Source of the DNA: Pedobacter psychrophilus
GTDB taxonomy: Bacteria; Bacteroidota; Bacteroidia; Sphingobacteriales; Sphingobacteriaceae
Length of the DNA stretch: 64,000 bases
Reading direction: 5' to 3'
NCBI RefSeq assembly: GCF_001652725.1
Contig: NZ_LWHJ01000022.1
Location: 124,001 to 188,000, forward strand
Below the pieces are notes generated by a model, which did no database searches, was not told the DNA's origin, and saw nothing but the letters and a program-made list of their open reading frames with translations. Below, piece after piece: positions 55,265-62,632 of the stretch. How positions within the stretch are numbered: the stretch's first letter is position 1; each line of letters starts with the position of its first letter. Both the position numbers and the translations under genes were made by a program.

Positions 55265-57013
55265 ATGAAAATTTTAAAATATATTTTTCTCTCATTACTT
55301 TTTGGAGGATTAATTTCCTTTAACTCATGTAGTCTTGATGAAGTAATTAAAGATACACCAACTCCTGCAACGGCAACTTCAGAAACAGATGTAACTGCAA
55401 TTATTGGAGGTATGTATTCCAGATTTAATGATGCAAGTATGTTTAAATTTCAAAGTTTTAACATGCTAATTCTTGGGGCAGATGATATCTTTTCTACTGC
55501 TGGCTCTGAAGCAGGGCCTTATGCTCAGCGTACTTTCTCAAGTGCTAATACAGCTCCAATGTGGAATAATTTATACGCCTGCATTGCAAACGCAAATAAT
55601 TTAATTGAAGTTTTAGATAAACTTACTTTATCTCCTGCATTTGAAAAGAGGGCTTATGGTGAAGCTTACTTTATCAGGGCCTTTAGTTATTATTATCTGG
55701 TTAGACTATATGGAGGTGCGCCAATTAGAAATACAGCCATTCACTTTGATACCGATTTCTATTTACCTAAAAACACGGTAGATGAACTTTACACCCAGAT
55801 TTTAAGCGACTTTAAATTAGCCTCTGAAAATCTACCTTTACAATCAAGCATAGGTGCTGACGAATTAGGCCGAGCTTCAAAAGGTGCTGCTCAAGCTTTT
55901 TTATCAGAAGCTTATTTAACTTACGGCAATCAACTGTCGCTAGCTGGGCAATCACCAATTACGCAATATCAGCAGTCTGTATTATATGCCGATTCTGTAA
56001 TAGATAGTAAAAAATATGTTTTGCTAGCTAATTTTGGAGATTTATTTGACATCAATAAAGAAACTGGTGCTTATAGTGAAGTGATTTTCGGTGTAAGATT
56101 TCAAACCGATGCCTCAGCTAGAGCCCAACCTGCTGCCGGATCAGAATATGCTTCAAATTTTGGTGCCTCAAACACTTTTGGTGTTAGTGCAAGTGGAGGT
56201 AATGGAAATAATACTTTTAGGGTATCACATTGGTTTGCTGATTATTATCGTAAAGGTGATTATTCAAATGGTGTTTCTAAATTTACTCCAAATATTGATT
56301 ATAGAAATGAAAAAGCATTTGTTCAAAGAGGATTTAATGCAAACAACGGAAGATTCTTTGCTGTATATCCAAACATTCCAGGCTCTACTGTACCAGGTTC
56401 GTCTACTGATGGTACTATAAACGATCCATTACTGGCTAAATATCAAGATCCTGGAGGAAAAGATGCCCGAAACCATGGTAATGATTTATTTATTATAAGA
56501 TTTTCTGCGATTTATTTGATAAAGGCTGAGGCTCTTAACGAATTAAATGGCCCTACTCAACCAGCATTAGATGCTTTTAACATGGTTAGAGCAAGAGCAA
56601 GAACTGTAAATTCTGTACCAGAGGCCAGGACTATTCCTGCTAATTTAACTTTAACAACGGCTGTAGATAAGAAAACTTTCAGATTAAAAATCTTTGATGA
56701 GAGAGGTCTGGAATTTATTGGTGAAGCAGTAAGATGGTTTGATTTGGTGAGGATGCAAAGTCCGTTAAACTCATCACAAACTATGTACGAGTATCAATTT
56801 AAAACTGTTTTGAGTGATGCTACTAAATATCCTAGAATATTACCTACAGGATATAATGCGAGTACACAACTTTATACTCCAAATACTTCTAGAGAAAACG
56901 CAATTTACGCACCAATTTTAAATGTATCTGTTCCTAAGTTTTTATTATTTCCGGTACCTAATACAGAGTTGGTCTTAAATACAAAATTTGGACAACAAAA
57001 TCCAGGCTGGTAA
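55265..57013 (+). CDS. SusD/RagB-family glycan-binding lipoprotein (region 3)
   Basis: The 582-residue SusD has a lipoprotein signal ending SFNSC (Cys22). Family blocks include NNLYACIANANNLIEVLDKL, YFIRAFSYYYLVRLYGGAPI, LFIIRFSAIYLIKAEALNEL and FDERGLEFIGEAVRWFDLVR. It ends with the FGQQNPGW terminus. It would cap the SusC encoded 19 bp upstream. After a 72-bp gap with a strong hairpin comes a T9SS-sorted protein instead of the usual surface lipoprotein. Confidence 0.95.
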   Translation: MKILKYIFLSLLFGGLISFNSCSLDEVIKDTPTPATATSETDVTAIIGGMYSRFNDASMFKFQSFNMLILGADDIFSTAGSEAGPYAQRTFSSANTAPMWNNLYACIANANNLIEVLDKLTLSPAFEKRAYGEAYFIRAFSYYYLVRLYGGAPIRNTAIHFDTDFYLPKNTVDELYTQILSDFKLASENLPLQSSIGADELGRASKGAAQAFLSEAYLTYGNQLSLAGQSPITQYQQSVLYADSVIDSKKYVLLANFGDLFDINKETGAYSEVIFGVRFQTDASARAQPAAGSEYASNFGASNTFGVSASGGNGNNTFRVSHWFADYYRKGDYSNGVSKFTPNIDYRNEKAFVQRGFNANNGRFFAVYPNIPGSTVPGSSTDGTINDPLLAKYQDPGGKDARNHGNDLFIIRFSAIYLIKAEALNELNGPTQPALDAFNMVRARARTVNSVPEARTIPANLTLTTAVDKKTFRLKIFDERGLEFIGEAVRWFDLVRMQSPLNSSQTMYEYQFKTVLSDATKYPRILPTGYNASTQLYTPNTSRENAIYAPILNVSVPKFLLFPVPNTELVLNTKFGQQNPGW

Positions 57014-57042
57014 AATATAACTAGAAATACTATCAATTAACA

Positions 57043-57071
57043 ATCGGGTAAGCTTTAAAAGCTTACCCGAT
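57043..57071 (+). other. Intra-operon hairpin between susD and the T9SS cargo gene
   Basis: Arms ATCGGGTAAGCTTT (57043-57056) and its complement (57058-57071) make a nearly loopless perfect inverted repeat. No T-tract follows, so it is more likely an mRNA-stabilising or processing hairpin than a terminator. It lies 15 bp upstream of the next ATG. Confidence 0.6.
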
Positions 57072-57085
57072 AAACTAAATAGATT

Positions 57086-58366
57086 ATGAAACAAATTTTA
57101 TTATTTATAGCTATTCTGATAAGTAGTTTCGCTTTAAAAGCCCAAACTGTATACTTTGATCAGAATTTTAATTCATCAACAAATTACACAACATATGCAG
57201 CAACAAGTCCTTCTGCAAATCAATTTAATGCTATTGCAGTTGTGGGGAACACAACTGTAAATACAACTAATGGTAAATTACAATTTGTTAAAACTAATAC
57301 TACTGGTATAAATAGAGGAGGTTTTACAAGAAGTTCAAATTTTGCAGGTGCTCCAACAACAGGAGCATCTTTTCTTAAAGTTTCAATGGAAATTACCATA
57401 ACAAATAACAATGCGGATGTTCCAAGTGGTTTCCAATTTACTATTGGGGAAGTATCTGGTGCGCCAGCTAAACCAGGTGATGGCAGTACACATTCTAATA
57501 TTTACATAAATCCTACCGTAAATGCCGGCGAGTTTACCATAGGTACAGGGTCTAAATCAAGTAAACCATTTACAGGGAAAAAAACTATTGTTTGGTATAT
57601 AAACAACAGTGGTTTGCCTGTAGGCTACACTGATCCTAATGGAGCAATCTCTACTGTAGAAAACGATGCGGCAGATGTGTGGGTAATAGATGCGAGTACT
57701 AAAACTTTAGCTATTGATGAAGAACCTGCCACAACACCGGCTATCAATCTAAAAAACTTCAAACTATCAAACAATCCAAATTTCACGGCAACTTTAGATA
57801 TTGATGATATACTATTAACCGAGGAGCCAGTAGTAAAGGTGAAAAAAATAGTAAGTGCTGGTTCTGTAGCTAGTGTTACAGTGCCTTTAAAAACTACTTT
57901 TGATAGAGCAAAGCTTCCTCAAACTGTTCAGGTGACTTATGATGACCAAACGACTGATATTGTAGGAATTAATTGGGCGCCAACTACAGTTTATAATCAA
58001 TATACTTTAGGAACCTACGCCGCAACAGGAACTTTGATTCCTATTAATGGCACAATTAATCCACAGTTCATTACTGTTCCTAGCAGTGTTACTGTCAGAG
58101 ATGACATTAAACTTTTAAATGCTTTTTCTCCAAATGGGGATGGAAAAAATGATACTTGGGTGAATCCTGAATTAAGCTATTATCAAGAAGTAGATGTACA
58201 AGTTTATGATAAAGCGGGTCAGCTTTTGTTTCAATCTAATGACCCTTTAGTGGGATGGGATGGTAAGAATAAAAACGGTGAAATTATAGCAGGTTCTTAT
58301 TTCTATATCATTAATGTTCCTTCTTTAATCTTGACAAAAAAAGGGGTAGTTACAGTTATTAAATAA
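57086..58366 (+). CDS. T9SS type B-sorted secreted protein with Ig-like domain
   Basis: The 426-residue protein has a signal peptide ending FALKAQ (about residue 20). Residues 20-245 form a Ser/Thr/Asn-rich beta-sandwich that may bind glycan. Residues about 250-340 are a bacterial Ig-like domain (TFDRAKLPQTVQVTYDDQTT). The C-terminus (about 342-426) is the gliding-motility-associated CHU_C domain: LLNAFSPNGDGKNDTW, VYDKAGQLLFQSND, GWDGKNKNGEIIAGSYFYII. This is the type B signal for T9SS export and surface attachment. It directly precedes a PorP/SprF gene, as many type B cargos do. Its place after susD suggests it acts as the surface glycan-binding protein of this PUL (inference). Confidence 0.88.
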   Translation: MKQILLFIAILISSFALKAQTVYFDQNFNSSTNYTTYAATSPSANQFNAIAVVGNTTVNTTNGKLQFVKTNTTGINRGGFTRSSNFAGAPTTGASFLKVSMEITITNNNADVPSGFQFTIGEVSGAPAKPGDGSTHSNIYINPTVNAGEFTIGTGSKSSKPFTGKKTIVWYINNSGLPVGYTDPNGAISTVENDAADVWVIDASTKTLAIDEEPATTPAINLKNFKLSNNPNFTATLDIDDILLTEEPVVKVKKIVSAGSVASVTVPLKTTFDRAKLPQTVQVTYDDQTTDIVGINWAPTTVYNQYTLGTYAATGTLIPINGTINPQFITVPSSVTVRDDIKLLNAFSPNGDGKNDTWVNPELSYYQEVDVQVYDKAGQLLFQSNDPLVGWDGKNKNGEIIAGSYFYIINVPSLILTKKGVVTVIK

Positions 58367-58373
58367 TACAATT

Positions 58374-59303
58374 ATGAAAAGATATTTTATTTTAAACATC
58401 CTGTTGCTTAGTATAATGACTATATCCTTTGCCCAAAGCAGACAGGATATAGCTAATTTTTCACAGTATCAACAATATTTTAATCCTTCTTTAACTGGTA
58501 GTAATGGTACAGTGGTTAAGAATTTTTATAGAGACCAATGGACTAGTTTTGAGGATTCCCCAAGAACTTTATTTCTTTCTGGAGAGTATAATCTTAATGA
58601 TGAGAAAACTGAAGGTACAAACCATGCTTTTGGAGCTGCAATTTTGTATGACACTTATGGCGCATTAACTACTAACTATGTTAACCTATCTTATGGAGCG
58701 GGAATAAAAATTTCTGAAAAATTAATGTTTAGAGCTGGTGTTGCGGCAACTTACAACAACACTAAATTTGATCAAAGTAAGTTAATTTTAGGTGATCCTA
58801 ATGATCCGGCATACAGTTCAATTATGAATGCGCAAGGCTTAAATAAATATGGTTTAAATTTAGGTGTTGCCGTAACTTCTGACGACTTCTATGTAGGCTA
58901 TTCTTTAGCTGATTTAGTAAAGGGTGGGGATTCTGAAAATATTTATTTTAAAGATAATTATGTTCTACAACATACTTTTAACGCAGGCTATAGAATGCCA
59001 TTTTCTGGTAATATCGGATTGATTGCTAATGGAATTTATCGTTATGATAACAACCTTAAGGGCACTGCCGAAGTTCAGCTAAAAAGCGTATTTCTTAACA
59101 CATTTTGGGTAGGTGCGGGCTATAGAAATGATGTTGCTTATACTGTTAACGCTGGATTAAGATTAAAGCAATTTGTTTTAGGATACAATAGAGAAATTTC
59201 ATCGGGTAAAGTAGGTAATTCTTACCGTGGAGGAAATGAAATTAATTTAGCATATTATATATCTCCCAAATTTGGAAATTCAAAAAAATTGAATTTTTGG
59301 TAA
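58374..59303 (+). CDS. PorP/SprF-family type IX secretion outer-membrane protein
   Basis: The 309-residue protein has a signal peptide ending ISFAQS. It matches the PorP/SprF family: early FSQYQQYFNPSLTGSNGT, YRDQWTSFEDSPRTLFLSGE, then a beta-barrel with FGAAILYDTYGALTTNYVNL and LMFRAGVAATYNN. SprF proteins assist the export and attachment of one T9SS type B partner, commonly the gene next to them. Here that partner is the CHU_C protein 7 bp upstream. A hairpin terminator follows at 59339. Confidence 0.92.
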   Translation: MKRYFILNILLLSIMTISFAQSRQDIANFSQYQQYFNPSLTGSNGTVVKNFYRDQWTSFEDSPRTLFLSGEYNLNDEKTEGTNHAFGAAILYDTYGALTTNYVNLSYGAGIKISEKLMFRAGVAATYNNTKFDQSKLILGDPNDPAYSSIMNAQGLNKYGLNLGVAVTSDDFYVGYSLADLVKGGDSENIYFKDNYVLQHTFNAGYRMPFSGNIGLIANGIYRYDNNLKGTAEVQLKSVFLNTFWVGAGYRNDVAYTVNAGLRLKQFVLGYNREISSGKVGNSYRGGNEINLAYYISPKFGNSKKLNFW

Positions 59304-59338
59304 TCAAATTAAAGGTTATCTCCAAATAAAACTCTGTT

Positions 59339-59378
59339 AAAACTCCAGTAAATGTTGAACACAATTACTGGAGTTTTA
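59339..59378 (+). terminator. Terminator after the susCD-T9SS operon
   Basis: A perfect 13-bp stem, AAAACTCCAGTAA (59339-59351) with its complement at 59365-59377, has a 13-base loop. It lies 36 bp after the PorP/SprF stop; the right arm ends in TTTT. Confidence 0.75.
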
Positions 59379-59949
59379 TAAATGAAGAATTTTAATTAGT
59401 TTTTCAAATTTGGATCAATTATTTGGAGACAATCTTTTTTAATATAGAAGTAATAAAACCTATTCTATTCCTACCTTATATACATCAAATCTGAATGTTA
59501 TATACAGTTACCAACTTTATCTTTTCTTGAACTATCTGGTAAATTAAATTTGCTATAATCTATTATTCTTTAATAGAAATCGAGATTTATTTTAGATTAT
59601 AATTGTGTAATGCTAATTCAGTTTCTGGTTCAGGAACTTACGACCCTATCGCTAAATCTTTTTACCTTAATTATAAGTACACCAATGCGGCAAAAAATTA
59701 TTCTGTAATGGATACTTTAATTTTGAGACAAGCTCCAGAACTTGATTTAAGATTTGAAACATGGTAACTGATATAGTTTTAATAGAGATTAATAAATGAA
59801 GAAAATAATCTTTGTTTTTATTTGATGATTTGTGGGTCAATTAAAACACTCATCCAAATAAATTCTATTGTCTTTATTGATGATAAGATAGTTAAGATTT
59901 AAGTCATTTTTAATGATGACGAATTAGGAAAGTATAAAATTAATTATTT
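59379..59949. other. Gap with gene debris before the AraC gene
   Basis: No intact gene lies here. A surface-lipoprotein C-terminus remains at 59609-59767. At 59796 MKKIIFVFI and a stop look like another broken signal peptide. Near 59900-59975 one frame reads NDDELGKYKINYFYDKNIFF, coding-like but unidentified, and overlapping the AraC gene's end on the other strand. Confidence 0.4.
59609..59767 (+). pseudogene. Remnant C-terminus of a DUF1735/DUF4361-type surface lipoprotein
   Basis: A 52-residue open frame ends the fragment: GSGTYDPIAKSFYLNYKYTN, then a stretch ending LRQAPELDLRFETW and a stop. The GxGTYDPxxKxFxLNYKYT pattern is the usual final module of surface lipoproteins found beside susD (BT_3987-like with DUF4361). 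No start, signal or N-terminal part precedes it. It is probably what is left of the region's original glycan-binding lipoprotein gene. Confidence 0.6.
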
Positions 59950-60837
59950 CTATGATAAGAACATCTTTTTTGCTTGATGCCTTTTTCTAAACTCTAAAGG
60001 CGAAAAAGATGTTATTTTTCTAAACTGTTCGTAAAAATTAGAGGCATTTACAAATCCACATCCAAAATGTATATTTCCAATGTTTTCATTACTTTCTATC
60101 AATAATTTTTTAGCATGGCCTACTCTTAATTCATTCAGAAACTGCATTACTGATTTATTGGTGTGGGATTTAAAATATCTACAAAACGCAGTAGATGACA
60201 TACATGCAAGTGACGCAACTTCATCAAGACGTATTTGCTTACTAAAATTAATTATTAAATAATCAAATACTTTGTTTAATCGCAACATATCACTTTCAAT
60301 TAAGCTTGTGCTGTAACCAATGCTTACCAGCAAACGGTATTCTGTTGAATTTGCCATATCATTAAGAATGTCGATAAAAGCTATAAAACGCTCAACTCGT
60401 TTTTTGAGGTATGCTTTTTCAATTTTATCTGCTATGTGTTTACTTGTTTTCCCAGTGATGTAAACACCCCGGCAAGCTCTGTCAAATAATTCTCTGATAC
60501 CTTTGAGTTCGGATAAACTAAAAAAACCGTTTCCAAAACTGCTCTCATTGAAGAGGATTACATGCGCTTTAGTATGGTATTTTGTCTCTTCTACATAATG
60601 CGATGGTCCGCTTTTCCAACAATGCGGCAAGTTAGACCCCACAATTACTAAATCACCCTCCTTATAGCTTTCTACGCTGTCTCCAACAAATCGAGTGCCC
60701 TGTCCTTTAACAATAGACATGATTTCAATTTCGAGGTGCATATGCCATGGAACTATGAAATAGGGGCGTTCCACTTTAAGTATATTATAAGTTTCTTTAT
60801 CCGGTAAATAAATATGTTGGAATATAGGTTGACTCAT
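59950..60837 (-). CDS. AraC-family transcriptional regulator with cupin sensor domain
   Basis: The 295-residue regulator has an N-terminal cupin-type sensor (about 25-110: VPWHMHLEIEIMSIVKGQGT, YKEGDLVIVGSNLPHCW). A C-terminal pair of helix-turn-helix motifs (about 195-290) follows: IRLDEVASLACMSSTAFCRY, FKSHTNKSVMQFLNELRVGH, and the signature FGCGFVNASNFYEQFRKIT. Such proteins activate sugar-use genes after binding a small sugar. It is divergent from the sulfatase at 60996 with a 158-bp gap, so it may control that and the next sulfatase, and possibly region 3. Confidence 0.92.
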   Translation of the reverse strand: MSQPIFQHIYLPDKETYNILKVERPYFIVPWHMHLEIEIMSIVKGQGTRFVGDSVESYKEGDLVIVGSNLPHCWKSGPSHYVEETKYHTKAHVILFNESSFGNGFFSLSELKGIRELFDRACRGVYITGKTSKHIADKIEKAYLKKRVERFIAFIDILNDMANSTEYRLLVSIGYSTSLIESDMLRLNKVFDYLIINFSKQIRLDEVASLACMSSTAFCRYFKSHTNKSVMQFLNELRVGHAKKLLIESNENIGNIHFGCGFVNASNFYEQFRKITSFSPLEFRKRHQAKKMFLS

Positions 60838-60995
60838 GTCTTGCTAAGATACCATATTATTTAGAGAATAATCAGGAATTTTACCAATGAAAATCTACTT
60901 ATTTTTGAATAAGCCAATTGTAATATTATAAATTTAGCCAATGATTCTTTATTGAATAATTTGCTGACCAGTAAAAAACTAAAATTCATCATTTT

Positions 60996-62573
60996 ATGAA
61001 AATAACTATTTATTCAAGATATGAAAACCATCTAAAAAAATATGTATTAGTTATTATAATAGCCTGTTTTATAGTTTCTTGCAGTGCCCAAAAAAATAAA
61101 ATTATTAATACTCAACAAAAACCTAATATCATATTCATCATGTCTGATGATCATGCATATCATGCAATAAGTGCTTATGATAAAAGTCTTATACAAACAC
61201 CTTATATAGATCAAATTGCAAAAGAAGGCGCTTTATTTAAGAAAGCTTATGTTACAAATTCTCTTTGCGGACCAAGCAGGGCAGTTATTTTGACTGGTAA
61301 ATATTCTCATATAAATGGTTTCAGAGATAATCAAGACACCTTTGATGGCAGCCAGCAAACGCTTCCGAAAATTTTAAAATCAAATGGATATACTACAGGG
61401 ATTGTTGGGAAATGGCATTTGAAAACTGATCCACAAGGCTTTGATTATTGGAACATCTTACATGGACAAGGAGATTATTATAAACCCGGTTTTAGTAAGC
61501 TGGGAAAAGATACACTTTATAAAGGCTACGTAACAGATATTACCACAGACCTTGCGCTAAATTGGATCAACGCTAATAAAGAAAAACCTTTCTTTTTAAT
61601 GATTCATCAAAAAGCTCCGCATCGTAACCAAATGCCACCACTAGATAATTTGAATCTTTTTAACGATAGAACTTTCGAAATGCCCAGCACATTTTATGAT
61701 GATTATAAAAACAGGTTGGCGTTACAGCAAAATAAAACTAGTATGATCAATGATTTAGATATTGATCAAGACAATAAAGTGCCTTGCGATACTTGTGGAA
61801 ATAATAAAACAGACAAATTTAATCCTAATGCATATAAAAGAGAAATTAAACGCTTAAGCCCAGAAGAAAAAGCAATTTGGGATAAAGCTTATCAAAAAGT
61901 TTATGCGCAATATGCCAGTATCAAGAACAAAGATGAATTGATTAGATGGCAGTTTCAAAGATATATGCAAGATTATTTGCGTACCGTAAAATCAGTTGAT
62001 GATAACGTGGGCAGAGTTCTGAAATATTTAAAAAACAATAATTTAGAAGAGAATACAATTATCATTTATACCTCAGATCAGGGTGTGTTTTTGGGCGAGC
62101 ATGGGCTTTACGATAAAAGATTTATGTATGAGGAATCTTTTAGAACTCCAATGATGATTAGGTATCCAAAAGGAATTAAAAAAGGACAAGAACTAGATGA
62201 AATGGTCATGAATTTAGACATCGCTCCTACACTTTTAAGTTATGCGGGAATAACGCCGCCTAATGATATGCAGGGCATGTCTATGAAAAAAATCTTATCT
62301 GATAAATCAAGCTCAACTACCTGGAGAGATAAAATATATTATCATTATTATGAAGACGCTTATGGAATAACTCCCCATTATGGCATCAGAACCGATCGCT
62401 ATAAACTGATTCATTTTTATGGAAAGTTAAATACTTGGGAGCTTTACGATTTACAAAGTGATCCTCAAGAAATGAAAAATATATACGATGACAAGACATA
62501 TGCTAATCTGCTAGAAAACCTAAAGAAAGACTTGAAAGATTTACAATTAAGGTATAAGGATACCAGCAACTGA
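60996..62573 (+). CDS. S1-family sulfatase lipoprotein (S1_11-like, GlcNAc-6-sulfatase type)
   Basis: The 525-residue sulfatase has a lipoprotein signal ending FIVSC (Cys29). It has the first metal pair MSDDHAYHAISAY (Asp51, Asp52), the formylglycine motif CGPSR (Cys91), GKWHLKT, and the variant TSDQGVFLGEHGLYDKRFMY. The SDQGFFLGEHG-type block and the long lysine-rich insertion (about 255-330, with CDTCGN) are shared with hexosamine-6-sulfatase-like enzymes. GlcNAc-6-sulfate is therefore a possible substrate, though not proven. It is divergent from the AraC gene and 59 bp before another sulfatase. Confidence 0.9.
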   Translation: MKITIYSRYENHLKKYVLVIIIACFIVSCSAQKNKIINTQQKPNIIFIMSDDHAYHAISAYDKSLIQTPYIDQIAKEGALFKKAYVTNSLCGPSRAVILTGKYSHINGFRDNQDTFDGSQQTLPKILKSNGYTTGIVGKWHLKTDPQGFDYWNILHGQGDYYKPGFSKLGKDTLYKGYVTDITTDLALNWINANKEKPFFLMIHQKAPHRNQMPPLDNLNLFNDRTFEMPSTFYDDYKNRLALQQNKTSMINDLDIDQDNKVPCDTCGNNKTDKFNPNAYKREIKRLSPEEKAIWDKAYQKVYAQYASIKNKDELIRWQFQRYMQDYLRTVKSVDDNVGRVLKYLKNNNLEENTIIIYTSDQGVFLGEHGLYDKRFMYEESFRTPMMIRYPKGIKKGQELDEMVMNLDIAPTLLSYAGITPPNDMQGMSMKKILSDKSSSTTWRDKIYYHYYEDAYGITPHYGIRTDRYKLIHFYGKLNTWELYDLQSDPQEMKNIYDDKTYANLLENLKKDLKDLQLRYKDTSN

Positions 62574-62632
62574 TTTTTGAACCAAAATAGAACAAATAAA
62601 GCTACCTCTATAAAAACATTAAAACATTAATT

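Noticed and set aside
56109-56420. Plus-strand open frame of 103 codons within susD
   Set aside because: It is an out-of-frame shadow of the SusD coding sequence, with low-complexity hydrophobic composition.
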